From an uncultured Gemella sp. (lineage in GTDB: Bacteria; Bacillota; Bacilli; Staphylococcales; Gemellaceae): 10,992 bases of DNA. The notes under the pieces were generated by a model. The model did not search any database, had not been told where the DNA came from, and saw only the letters and a list, made by a program, of their open reading frames with translations. Within the stretch, counting starts at the first letter, position 1, and every line of letters begins with the position of its first letter. The DNA is taken from the NCBI RefSeq assembly GCF_900766305.1, contig NZ_CAAFUZ010000005.1:1-10992 (forward strand), read 5' to 3'. Position numbers and translations under genes: made by a program. Shown here in pieces: positions 1 through 6,639 of the stretch.

Positions 1-75
1 ATTTGTCTTTTTGCATATAAAAATTGAAATCCGGGGCTGGAATTTTTCCATGCCCCGGATTTAGTATACAACCAT
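1..75 (-). repeat. 75-bp inverted repeat, left copy
   Basis: Bases 1-75 are the exact reverse complement of bases 10873-10947, with no mismatch. Identity stops at base 76, and the left limit is unknown because the window begins here. The repeat contains a G+C-rich hairpin with outer arms 27-37 and 52-62 (AAATCCGGGGC against GCCCCGGATTT) and inner arms TGGAA/TTCCA. Read on the minus strand, the hairpin is followed by a T-rich tract, so it could work as a terminator leftward; on the plus strand no T-run follows. No gene inside the window would use it in that direction. Confidence 0.95.
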
Positions 76-89
76 AAAATCTAACTTGG

Positions 90-127
90 AACACTGGTAA
101 TAGTATCATATTACCGGTGTTTTTTTT
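90..127 (+). terminator. Rho-independent terminator, orphan in this window
   Basis: A 12-bp stem (90-101 with 110-121, one G-U wobble) encloses the 8-base loop AGTATCAT and is followed by an eight-T run at 120-127. It acts only in the plus direction. No plus-strand gene ends before it inside the window, so it either terminates a gene left of base 1, whose transcript would cross the repeat, or is a remnant of a rearrangement. Confidence 0.85.
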
Positions 128-150
128 AAAAATTTTTTTCAAAAAAACTA

Positions 151-179
151 TTGTCAAAAAAGGTCAAACATGCTATAAT
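151..179 (+). promoter_or_regulatory. clpB sigma-A promoter
   Basis: The -35 box TTGTCA (151-156) and a perfect -10 box TATAAT (174-179) are separated by 17 bases. Transcription would start near 186, which leaves a leader of about 185 bases before the clpB ATG. CtsR heptads overlap both the -35 region and the start site. Confidence 0.85.
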
Positions 180-224
180 TTATTTAAGGTCAAAGAAGGT
201 CAAAAAAGGTCAAAAAAGATAAAA
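152..224 (+). promoter_or_regulatory. CtsR operator, two clusters of GGTCAAA heptads
   Basis: CtsR, the repressor of clp heat-shock genes in Firmicutes, binds tandem heptads of the GGTCAAA type spaced by three bases. Here one pair (TGTCAAA at 152-158 and GGTCAAA at 162-168) covers the -35 box and spacer. A second array begins just after the -10 box, with perfect GGTCAAA at 188-194, 198-204 and 208-214 and a degenerate fourth unit (GATAAAA) at 218-224. Units within each cluster repeat every 10 bases, about one helical turn, so several CtsR dimers could bind one face of the DNA and block both polymerase binding and escape. The match to the known operator is strong; ctsR itself is not in the window. 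Confidence 0.9.
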
Positions 225-230
225 CTTAAT

Positions 231-265
231 AATACTCCATAAAGCCTTTTAGTTTATTGAGTATT
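231..265 (+). other. Leader hairpin upstream of clpB
   Basis: AATACTC (231-237) pairs with GAGTATT (259-265), and after one C-T mismatch ATAAA (239-243) pairs with TTTAT (253-257). The loop is nine bases. It lies in the 5' untranslated region and has no T-run, so it is not a terminator. It may protect the mRNA end or shape the leader. Its role is unknown. Confidence 0.5.
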
Positions 266-334
266 TAGGTGTATCTTTTAAAGACTGTATCTTGTGTTTC
301 TATTATTAGAGATGCTGGTTAACGAATAAAAGTA

Positions 335-362
335 CCTTTTGATCTAATAATTTAATCAAAGG
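335..362 (+). promoter_or_regulatory. Hairpin masking the clpB Shine-Dalgarno
   Basis: CCTTTTGAT (335-343) can pair with ATCAAAGG (355-362) with one bulged T and an 11-base loop. The 3' arm includes the AAAGG half of the clpB ribosome binding site AAAGGAG (358-364). A weak, AU-rich helix over the Shine-Dalgarno of a heat-shock gene resembles the layout of FourU-type RNA thermometers. That function is inferred and untested. Confidence 0.45.
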
Positions 363-371
363 AGATTTACA

Positions 372-2954
372 ATGGATATTAATAGTTTTACAAATAGTGT
401 GAAAGAAATCTTAGCGAAATCTTCCGAATTTGCAACTGAGAAAAAAAGTCAAAGTATTACGAGTGAGATGTTCTTAAAAGCGGCTCTTACTGGTGGTAAT
501 TTATATAGTGATATATTAGGAAGAGTAAGTGTTGATAAGGTAAGTTTAACTCATGAGTTAGATAGCGAGATTGCGAAGGTAAATAGTGTAGAAGGAGAGA
601 ATATCAACTACGCTAGTTATTTAAGCAATGATTTGAATGCTTTATTAATAGAAGCTAATAAATATAAAGAGAAATATGAAGATAAATTTATTTCGTGTGA
701 ACATATCGTTCTAGCGAGTTATTTGAAAAATAGTATAGTAAAAAAATATATTGATAAGGTAACTACGTTAAAAGATTTAGTAGCTGTTATCGATAATATC
801 AGAGGAGGTAAAAAAGTTATGAACGAAAATTCAGAAAATAACTACGAAGTTTTAGAAAAATATGGTCGTGATCTTGTAGAAGCTGCACGCAGTGGTAAAA
901 TTGATCCTGTGATAGGACGTGATGAAGAAATAAGAAATGTAATTAGAATTTTATCAAGAAAAACAAAAAATAATCCAGTGTTGATAGGGGAACCTGGGGT
1001 AGGTAAAACTGCGATTGTTGAAGCACTGGCTCAACGTATTGTACGCGGTGATGTACCTGAAAGTCTTAAAGACAAAACTGTATTCGAACTTGATCTTACT
1101 AGTTTAGTCGCAGGAGCTAAATATCGTGGTGAGTTCGAAGAACGACTAAAAGCTGTATTAAAAGAAGTTAAAGAACAAGAAGGAAAAATCATTCTATTCA
1201 TTGATGAAATTCACATGCTTGTTGGTGCTGGTAAAACTGATGGAGCAATGGATGCTGGTAATATCTTAAAACCAATGCTTGCTCGTGGTGAACTACACTG
1301 TATCGGTGCTACAACTCTTAATGAATATCGTCAATATATCGAAAAAGACTCTGCATTAGAACGTCGTTTCCAAAAAGTTCTTGTTAAAGAGCCTACTGTA
1401 GAAGATACAATCTCAATTCTACGTGGTCTTAAAGAAAGATTCGAAGTTTACCACGGTGTAAAAATCTCTGACCGTGCGATTGTAGAAGCAGCTGAATTAT
1501 CTAACAGATATATTACTGACAGATTCTTACCAGACAAAGCTATCGATTTAATCGACCAAGCTTGTGCAACTATTAAAACTGAAAACTCTTCTAACCCAGC
1601 TGAATTAGATACAATTAATCGTAAAGTTATGCAACTTGAAATAGAAGAAAAAGCCTTAAGTGGTGAAAATGATGATGTGTCTAAAAGACGTTTAGAAAAC
1701 TTAAAAGAAGAGTTAGCTAATCTAAAAGAAGAACAAAATAAACTTCAATTACAAGTTGATAGTGAAAAAGAAAAATTATCAGCTGTTAAAAATCTTCGTG
1801 AAAAAATCGATAGAGTTAAAGTTGAGTTGGAGCAAGCTCAAAATAGCTATGACTTAGAAAAAGCTTCTGAGTTACAATATTCTACTTTACCAAAATTAAC
1901 TCAAGAGTTAGAAGAATTAGAAGAAAAATCTAAACACGAAGAGTATAAACTTCTAAAACAAGAAGTTACTGAAGATGAGATTGGATTTATCGTAAGTCAA
2001 ATGACTGGTATTCCAGTAACTCGTCTAGTAGAAACTGAAAAAGAAAAATTATTACATTTAGCTGATACTATTCATGAAAAAGTAATAGGTCAAGATGAAG
2101 CTGTAGAAAGCGTAACTAATGCAATCTTACGTTCTCGTGCGGGTATTGCTGATCCTAACAGACCGATTGGTAGTTTCCTATTCTTAGGTCCTACTGGGGT
2201 AGGTAAAACTGAGCTTGCTAAAGCATTAGCTCTTAACTTGTTCGATGATGAACGTAACATCGTACGTATCGACATGAGTGAATACATGGAAAAACACTCA
2301 GTTAGCCGTTTAATCGGAGCACCTCCAGGTTACATCGGATATGAAGAAGGTGGTCAACTTACTGAAAGTGTAAGACGTAATCCTTACAGCATTATCTTAA
2401 TGGACGAAATCGAAAAAGCTCACCCAGATGTGTTCAATATCTTACTTCAACTTCTTGATGAAGGTACACTTACTGACTCTAAAGGTGTAGTAGTAGATTT
2501 CAAAAATACAATAATTATCATGACTTCTAACATCGGTTCATTAGAACTATTAGAAGAAGTTAAAGACGGTGTGATTTCTGAAGAAACTCGTAAAAATGTT
2601 ACTAACCAACTTTACGGATACTTCAAACCAGAAATTCTTAACCGTATGGATGATATAATTATCTTCAAACCATTAACACAAGATAATATTAAAGGAATCG
2701 CTAATAAACTTCTTAACGAACTTGTTGCGCGTATCGCTAATAGAAATATTACTTTAACATATACTGATAATATTTCTAGCTGGGTTGCAACTGCTGGATT
2801 CGATATGAAATTCGGTGCTCGTCCACTTAAACGATTCATCCAAAGTCAAATCGAAAACAAACTTTCAGTTGAATTAATCCGTCACGGTATCGAAGATGGA
2901 ATGGAAATTCACCTAGACTATGTAGATGATCAATTGAAAATAGATATAAAATAA
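372..2954 (+). CDS. clpB: ATP-dependent chaperone ClpB (Hsp100 disaggregase)
   Basis: ClpB is a cytoplasmic hexameric AAA+ machine that, with DnaK, pulls polypeptides out of aggregates. The 860-residue length is normal. Order: Clp N-domain (about 1-145), first AAA+ domain with Walker A GEPGVGKT (206-213), pore loop KYRG (250-253), Walker B acidic pair D278/E279 and arginine pair R331/R332; a long coiled-coil middle domain (about 405-530) that marks ClpB rather than ClpA or ClpX; second AAA+ domain with GPTGVGKT (606-613), pore loop GYIGY (653-657), D678/E679 and sensor-2 GARPLK (815-820). The first N-domain repeat looks divergent, while the second keeps a recognisable CEHIVLA. The ATG follows AAAGGAG by seven bases. 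CtsR control is likely from the upstream heptads. A terminator follows, so it is transcribed alone. Confidence 0.97.
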   Translation: MDINSFTNSVKEILAKSSEFATEKKSQSITSEMFLKAALTGGNLYSDILGRVSVDKVSLTHELDSEIAKVNSVEGENINYASYLSNDLNALLIEANKYKEKYEDKFISCEHIVLASYLKNSIVKKYIDKVTTLKDLVAVIDNIRGGKKVMNENSENNYEVLEKYGRDLVEAARSGKIDPVIGRDEEIRNVIRILSRKTKNNPVLIGEPGVGKTAIVEALAQRIVRGDVPESLKDKTVFELDLTSLVAGAKYRGEFEERLKAVLKEVKEQEGKIILFIDEIHMLVGAGKTDGAMDAGNILKPMLARGELHCIGATTLNEYRQYIEKDSALERRFQKVLVKEPTVEDTISILRGLKERFEVYHGVKISDRAIVEAAELSNRYITDRFLPDKAIDLIDQACATIKTENSSNPAELDTINRKVMQLEIEEKALSGENDDVSKRRLENLKEELANLKEEQNKLQLQVDSEKEKLSAVKNLREKIDRVKVELEQAQNSYDLEKASELQYSTLPKLTQELEELEEKSKHEEYKLLKQEVTEDEIGFIVSQMTGIPVTRLVETEKEKLLHLADTIHEKVIGQDEAVESVTNAILRSRAGIADPNRPIGSFLFLGPTGVGKTELAKALALNLFDDERNIVRIDMSEYMEKHSVSRLIGAPPGYIGYEEGGQLTESVRRNPYSIILMDEIEKAHPDVFNILLQLLDEGTLTDSKGVVVDFKNTIIIMTSNIGSLELLEEVKDGVISEETRKNVTNQLYGYFKPEILNRMDDIIIFKPLTQDNIKGIANKLLNELVARIANRNITLTYTDNISSWVATAGFDMKFGARPLKRFIQSQIENKLSVELIRHGIEDGMEIHLDYVDDQLKIDIK
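801..821 (+). promoter_or_regulatory. Internal ribosome binding site and start within clpB
   Basis: AGAGGAGG (801-808) lies 10 bases before an in-frame ATG (819-821), which is Met150 of ClpB, exactly at the junction between the N-domain and the first AAA+ domain. Initiation here would give a 711-residue protein without the N-domain. In E. coli, clpB is known to yield a short form from an internal start at about codon 149. Here the site is seen directly; its use is inferred. Confidence 0.65.
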
Positions 2955-3041
2955 TATATTTATTTAGCCCCATACAGAGAATGATTTGATGAATTCGATT
3001 TATCTTAAATCGTAAGTTTTGAGTCACTCTCAAATAACTAT

Positions 3042-3073
3042 AGACCTCAGGAGAAATCCTGGGGTCTTTTTTT
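3042..3073 (+). terminator. Terminator after clpB
   Basis: An 11-bp stem (3042-3052 with 3057-3067, one G-U pair) is closed by a GAAA tetraloop and followed by seven T residues. It is a strong forward intrinsic terminator that isolates clpB from the toxin-antitoxin genes. Confidence 0.95.
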
Positions 3074-3097
3074 GTATTAAATTATAAGTGATTATTG

Positions 3098-3126
3098 TTG
3101 ATTACTGTAAGTTTTAGGTGTATAAT
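3098..3126 (+). promoter_or_regulatory. Promoter of the toxin-antitoxin operon
   Basis: TTGATT (3098-3103), a 17-base spacer and a perfect TATAAT (3121-3126) precede the antitoxin gene. Transcription would start near 3133, inside the palindrome described in the next entry. Confidence 0.75.
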
Positions 3127-3146
3127 TGTATTACAAAAGTAACACA
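3127..3146 (+). promoter_or_regulatory. Palindromic operator candidate for autoregulation
   Basis: TGTATTAC (3127-3134) and GTAACACA (3139-3146) form an inverted repeat with one mismatch around AAAA. It sits directly after the -10 box. Type II antitoxins with a ribbon-helix-helix fold repress their own operon through such sites, so this is the likely binding site. That link is inferred from position and symmetry. Confidence 0.5.
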
Positions 3147-3163
3147 TTAAGAGGGTGGAAAGA

Positions 3164-3388
3164 ATGACTACTTTAACATTAAGACTAAATAAAGAGGAAG
3201 AACAGATTTTTAATTCTATTTCTGGCTTATACGGTGGTAAACTATCTACTACTATTAAGCAACTTGCACTTGAGAAGATTGAGGATGAGTATGATCTTCA
3301 ACTTATAAAAGATTTCGAAAGTCGTGAGGAGAAAGGTGAAGTAACTCTAATAGAGTTTGATGATTTAAAGAAAGAGTTTGATTTATAA
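3164..3388 (+). CDS. RelB/DUF6290-type antitoxin of a type II TA pair
   Basis: This is a small acidic protein of 74 residues. Its start, MTTLTLRLNKEEEQIF, matches the beta-strand and first helix of ribbon-helix-helix antitoxins, which dimerise to bind DNA. The C-terminal part (about 40-74) is charged and probably wraps the toxin. The ATG at 3164 is preferred because GAGGGTGG lies upstream at normal spacing; an in-frame GTG at 3155 overlaps that ribosome binding site. The stop codon overlaps the toxin start by one base (TAATG), which implies translational coupling. It is expected to neutralise the downstream toxin and repress the operon. The family assignment is from sequence feel; the exact subfamily is uncertain. 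Confidence 0.85.
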   Translation: MTTLTLRLNKEEEQIFNSISGLYGGKLSTTIKQLALEKIEDEYDLQLIKDFESREEKGEVTLIEFDDLKKEFDL

Positions 3389-3651
3389 TGTACAAAATTG
3401 TTTTTGATGAAGCGATAAAAAAAGATTTAAAGAAATTAGATAAACAAACTTTAAAGATTTTATTTAATTGGATTGAAAAAAATTTGAGTAATACGGATGA
3501 TCCACGCAGTAAGGGAAAAGCTCTAGTAGGCAATAAAAAAGGTTATTGGAGATATAGAATAGGGGATTATCGGTTAATAACAAGAATAGAAGATGATAGA
3601 CTTATTATAATCGCTATTAATTTTAAACATCGAAGAGAAGTTTATAATTAA
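3388..3651 (+). CDS. RelE/ParE-superfamily toxin (RelE/StbE-like)
   Basis: An 87-residue basic protein with the typical RelE fold pattern: an N-terminal strand (MYKIVFDEA), lysine-rich helices, then the family signature GYWRYRIGDYRLI (52-64) and a C-terminal HRREVYN (81-87). RelE-type toxins cleave mRNA in the ribosomal A site using basic residues such as those at 55, 57, 62 and 82-83, while ParE relatives act on gyrase. The terminal HRREVY pattern favours RelE. The protein is full length with no frameshift, so the system looks intact. Its start overlaps the antitoxin stop by one base. No terminator is visible after it, and the racemase-family gene begins 43 bases downstream. Confidence 0.9.
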   Translation: MYKIVFDEAIKKDLKKLDKQTLKILFNWIEKNLSNTDDPRSKGKALVGNKKGYWRYRIGDYRLITRIEDDRLIIIAINFKHRREVYN

Positions 3652-3694
3652 GTGTGATTTTGAGAAAAATGGTTAAGTTGTAGGAGGAATTTTA

Positions 3695-4354
3695 ATGAAA
3701 ATAGCGGTTATGGCTGGAACACCAATTGATTCGAAATTAGGTACGGAGCTACTAAATTCATATGGTTATGATGATGTAGTTTTAGTGCCAATTTCTAATA
3801 ATCCAGTAGAGCAAACTACGTTTCAAGCATTAGAAGACGAAGAACGTGAAAATATTATTGTAAAAATTATTGATGAACTAAAGGAGAAAGATTGTTATGC
3901 AATTTTTGTATACTGTAACTCACTTAGTTCGGTTGTCGATTTCGATAGATTGGCAGAAAAAATGAATATTTCTATTATTACTCCTATGCAAATGTATAGA
4001 AATCTAGGGCTTGAGTATAAGTATCTGGCTGTAATGGCTGCGAACTCTCATGGTCTTACTGGTGTTGAGAACAATCTTTATGTCTCGAATCCGCGTCTAC
4101 GTGTACTTGGATTATCAATGTTAGAGCTTGTTAAGGCGATCGAAGAAGGGAATAAACCTGAACAGATAGTGGAAGATTTCAACTTCAAGACATTGTTTAA
4201 TTATTTTGAATTAACTAATGTAGAAGCTGTTGTTCTTGGATGTACTCATTTTCCTTATATCAAAAAAGAACTTGAGAAAATTACTAATCTTCATATTATA
4301 GATGTCGGTGTCTTTATGATAGAGAGTTTAAAAAATAAGGATAAATTAATTTAA
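3695..4354 (+). CDS. Aspartate/glutamate racemase family protein
   Basis: A 219-residue cytoplasmic protein of the cofactor-independent racemase superfamily, which uses two cysteines as acid and base. Both are visible: C74 in VYCNSL and C183 in LGCTHFPY, each with the usual neighbours. The N-terminus reads AGTPIDSKLG, unlike the DSGxGG start of glutamate racemase MurI, so it is probably not the cell-wall enzyme. The substrate cannot be read from the sequence; aspartate, glutamate or a hydantoin-like compound are all possible. GTAGGAGGA precedes the ATG. I see no clear promoter between it and the toxin, so it may be co-transcribed with the toxin-antitoxin pair. It ends before a bidirectional terminator shared with the convergent gene. 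Confidence 0.8.
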   Translation: MKIAVMAGTPIDSKLGTELLNSYGYDDVVLVPISNNPVEQTTFQALEDEERENIIVKIIDELKEKDCYAIFVYCNSLSSVVDFDRLAEKMNISIITPMQMYRNLGLEYKYLAVMAANSHGLTGVENNLYVSNPRLRVLGLSMLELVKAIEEGNKPEQIVEDFNFKTLFNYFELTNVEAVVLGCTHFPYIKKELEKITNLHIIDVGVFMIESLKNKDKLI

Positions 4355-4364
4355 ATTAAGGAAT

Positions 4365-4430
4365 AAAAAAAGTGGAATACCTCCAACATAATCTATAGAA
4401 ATTATGTTTTGAGTATATTCCACTTTTTTA
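4365..4430. terminator. Bidirectional terminator between convergent genes
   Basis: An A-run plus GTGGAATA (4365-4379) pairs with TATTCCAC plus a T-run (4416-4429). An inner helix AACATAAT (4385-4392) with ATTATGTT (4401-4408) extends the hairpin. A-run and T-run flank the stem on both sides, so it can stop transcription from the racemase gene (+) and from the lipoate gene (-). Confidence 0.9.
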
Positions 4431-4432
4431 TT

Positions 4433-5254
4433 TTATTTTCCTTCTAAATAACTTTCGTTTCTTTCTTTTGCTTGTTCGAAGATTTCGTTGTATTCTTCTA
4501 CCATTGCTTCTGTGTATTCCCCTTTTTCTAGGTCACAGTCTAAACCGTAAAGAACTTTTTCTACTCTTTCAAAAACATCTTCAAGTGTGAATTTTTTATT
4601 TAGTAGATTTTCTAGTGTTTCCATACATTCTGGATCAACTTTTGGATACTTGTATCTTACTTCTTGATCATCAATTCCAATTTCATAGAAATCTTTCATG
4701 ATGTTTGCACGTTTTTGTTGGTCACCGAAAATACTAATATATATTGAAACTACTACCGCTTCTTTAATCTTTCTTTGAGCAATTCCTGCAAATTTTTTCC
4801 CATCAATACTAAGGTCATAATCCCCAGGACAGTATGAATTTGTAATTTCTACCGCTTCGATTTTGTCAGCACCTTCTGGGAAGATTGCTTTTATAAATGA
4901 TGTCATAAGTTCATAACCTTCATTAATAGAAAAGTTATCTTTTGGTTTATTCATAACGATTGATAAGTTCAGAATTCCTTTGTCTGAAATAATACCAAGA
5001 CCTCCGATATTTCTTACTGCTGGAATTATATTATTTCTATAAAATGCAAATAATGCTTGTTCAAAGTATGGTACGCGTGTATCTGGTGCACCGATTATTG
5101 CAGAGTTTGGTAATGTATATAAATGTAATATACAATCATCACTATTTGATACTGTACGTAAGAACATTTCATCAGTAGCAATAGGGATTAAGGGATTTAC
5201 AATATTTAAAGTTTTATAAACATTGAATTTTCTATTTCGAATAAGATCTAGCAT
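4433..5254 (-). CDS. LipL-like octanoyl/lipoyl transferase (lipoate-protein ligase family)
   Basis: A 273-residue cytoplasmic protein of the BPL/LplA/LipB fold that moves lipoyl or octanoyl groups onto carrier lysines. Conserved blocks: RNIGGLGIISDKGILNLS (81-98) and YCPGDYDLSIDGKKFAGIAQ (141-160). The family lysine lies at 153/154. C142 in SYCPG matches the catalytic cysteine of LipL/LipM-type transferases; ATP-using LplA ligases lack it. Length and motifs are closest to B. subtilis LipL, which moves octanoyl from GcvH to E2 subunits. This supports amidotransferase over ligase, with moderate certainty. An AAAGGAG site (5260-5266, minus strand) lies five bases before the ATG. It is a single-gene unit with its own promoter. 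GcvH and E2 genes are not in the window. Confidence 0.85.
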   Translation of the reverse strand: MLDLIRNRKFNVYKTLNIVNPLIPIATDEMFLRTVSNSDDCILHLYTLPNSAIIGAPDTRVPYFEQALFAFYRNNIIPAVRNIGGLGIISDKGILNLSIVMNKPKDNFSINEGYELMTSFIKAIFPEGADKIEAVEITNSYCPGDYDLSIDGKKFAGIAQRKIKEAVVVSIYISIFGDQQKRANIMKDFYEIGIDDQEVRYKYPKVDPECMETLENLLNKKFTLEDVFERVEKVLYGLDCDLEKGEYTEAMVEEYNEIFEQAKERNESYLEGK

Positions 5255-5310
5255 AGCTACTCCTTTAACATGTCGATAATATTTTATATCTAAAAAATTA
5301 ATACTTTATA

Positions 5311-5339
5311 ATTATAAGTTATGCGACTAATTTATGCAA
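5311..5339 (-). promoter_or_regulatory. Promoter of the LipL-like gene
   Basis: On the minus strand, TTGCAT (5334-5339) and a perfect TATAAT (5311-5316) are 17 bases apart. The start point would be near 5304, about 50 bases before the ATG. Confidence 0.75.
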
Positions 5340-5362
5340 GGCTTTAATGAATTACATGTAAT

Positions 5363-5417
5363 AAAAAAGGAGTGACTCGAAAAGTATGATTTAATGAAAT
5401 CAATTTTGCTGAGTCAC
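5363..5417 (-). terminator. Terminator of the EIIC/PfoR-like gene
   Basis: On the minus strand, GTGACTC (5411-5417) pairs with GAGTCAC (5372-5378), and an inner helix (5387-5392 with 5397-5402) sits between them. A run of six T follows at 5363-5368, after a TCC gap. It lies 15 bases beyond the stop codon. Confidence 0.75.
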
Positions 5418-5432
5418 ATCCGTACGAATTTT

Positions 5433-6482
5433 TTATAAGTTAAGTTTGTAATCTTCTGGTTTAATAATTGGTATAATCTTTGTAAATAATTTTACGAAGA
5501 AGAAACCAGAAACTACTGGAATTACTACGAAGACAATCGCAGCTTTTAGTATTTCTAATGCACTACCATCAGTAGTAGCAAGGTGTGCTAATGGTCCTAC
5601 TAATCCACTGAATCCGAATCCTGCACTCATTGGAGTTCCCTGAATATTTAAAATAGCGGCGAATACCCCTGAGACGGCTGCGCTACAAAGAACTGGTAAC
5701 ATGATTTTTGGTTTTGCGAAGATGTTTGCCATAGAAATCTTCGGTGAACCGATAAAGTGTGCGAAACAAACTCCTTTAGAGTTAACCGCCCAACCTGCGA
5801 TTGCAAGGGTAAATCCACATGCACAGATTCCAAGGTTTGCAGCACCTGAGGCGATACCTTCTATATTAATTGCTAGAGCAACTCCAACTGATGTAATAGG
5901 AGATACTACAAGACACGCGAAAATCATCGCGATTAGAATAGTAAGGATAATCGGTTGTAAAGTAAGTAAGTGTTTAATTCCATCCCCAAGTAATTTCGTT
6001 GCACCTGAGAAAAATGGAAGTGTGAATCTACCGATACCTCCGATAATTACCAATGTAAGTGGTGGTAGTATAATTACTGCATAGTTTTTAGCTTTATCTC
6101 CGATTAGCAGTATAAAAGCTGTAGCTAGTGCAGCTGTGAAAATCATCGTTACGATATCTCCAGAACCTTTTAGCATAAGTCCTGTCTTATCTGGTGTTGG
6201 TATTATTGACCCACCAGCAAATAATGTAGCTAATCCGATTGAAACACTCTGTACGGGTGTGAATTTAAAGAATAATCCGATTATTATTCCTGAAGCCAAT
6301 CCTATCATGGCATTGGAAATAGTTATTGATAATGATAAAAACGCAAGTGATGGATATAGCTTTCCTATATATTTAAGCAATTCACCAAGCAAGGCACCTG
6401 GTACTAAACATAGAACAGTTCCTAATGCGATACCATTAAGGACGTTCATAGTGAAATTTTTAATAGTAATTTTTTCTTTCAT
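5433..6482 (-). CDS. PTS EIIC-like membrane protein, PfoR family
   Basis: A polytopic membrane protein with roughly ten hydrophobic segments. The N-terminal block NGIALGTVLCLVPGALLGEL is typical of the PTS_EIIC_2/PfoR family, named after a putative regulator of perfringolysin O in Clostridium perfringens and related to sugar-permease subunits of phosphotransferase systems. It lacks IIA and IIB domains, and no such genes lie nearby, so transport or a regulatory role are both possible; its substrate is unknown. Three in-frame ATGs open the frame at 6491, 6488 and 6482. The third is chosen because AAAGGAG (6492-6498) touches the first but is nine bases from the third, giving 349 residues. It is flanked by its own promoter and terminator, and a SemiSWEET gene lies upstream on the same strand. 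Confidence 0.8.
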   Translation of the reverse strand: MKEKITIKNFTMNVLNGIALGTVLCLVPGALLGELLKYIGKLYPSLAFLSLSITISNAMIGLASGIIIGLFFKFTPVQSVSIGLATLFAGGSIIPTPDKTGLMLKGSGDIVTMIFTAALATAFILLIGDKAKNYAVIILPPLTLVIIGGIGRFTLPFFSGATKLLGDGIKHLLTLQPIILTILIAMIFACLVVSPITSVGVALAINIEGIASGAANLGICACGFTLAIAGWAVNSKGVCFAHFIGSPKISMANIFAKPKIMLPVLCSAAVSGVFAAILNIQGTPMSAGFGFSGLVGPLAHLATTDGSALEILKAAIVFVVIPVVSGFFFVKLFTKIIPIIKPEDYKLNL

Positions 6483-6529
6483 AAACATCATCTCCTTTAT
6501 GTATTCGTAACCTAAAAATGTTACTAATT

Positions 6530-6558
6530 ATTATAACGTAAAATATATATTTTGTACA
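6530..6558 (-). promoter_or_regulatory. Likely promoter of the EIIC/PfoR-like gene
   Basis: On the minus strand a perfect TATAAT (6530-6535) lies 17 bases from TGTACA (6553-6558), a weak -35 box. The -10 box is convincing, the -35 less so, which may point to an activator. Confidence 0.5.
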
Positions 6559-6600
6559 TTAAAATTTACTAGTTTTGAAATAATAAATTAGGAATAAATT

Positions 6601-6629
6601 AAAAAAACTGACTTAAAAAAAGCCAGTTT
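6601..6629 (-). terminator. Terminator of the SemiSWEET gene
   Basis: On the minus strand AAACTGGCTT (6620-6629) pairs with AAGTCAGTTT (6605-6614, one G-U pair) around a five-base loop. The T-tract continues to 6601. It lies 10 bases after the stop codon. Confidence 0.85.
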
Positions 6630-6639
6630 ATTAATAATA

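Noticed and set aside
2..64. Open frame ending in TAG that could be the tail of an upstream gene
   Set aside because: The same sequence is intergenic in the right repeat copy and forms a hairpin, so coding is unlikely, although not excluded.
188..224. Tandem GGTCAAA units resembling a short repeat array or CRISPR
   Set aside because: The 7-base units with 3-base gaps match the CtsR operator, and are far too short for CRISPR.
312..329. Five-codon mini-ORF in the clpB leader
   Set aside because: No convincing ribosome binding site and no repeated or regulatory codons, so it is probably chance.
2996..3012. Small CGATTTA/TAAATCG hairpin after clpB
   Set aside because: A three-base loop and no T-run; the true terminator is the stronger stem at 3042-3073.
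3164..4354. Defence island built from the toxin-antitoxin pair plus racemase
   Set aside because: Only a standard type II pair is present; there is no nuclease, sensor or effector partner, and the racemase family has no established defence role.
5701..6510. Two plus-strand open frames of 127 and 124 codons opposite the EIIC/PfoR-like gene
   Set aside because: They are low in family character, lie fully antisense to a clearly conserved membrane protein, and lack good ribosome binding sites. They are shadow frames.
6507..6524. GTAAC/GTTAC inverted repeat before the EIIC-like gene
   Set aside because: Arms of five bases in AT-rich DNA are easily found by chance; too weak to call an operator.
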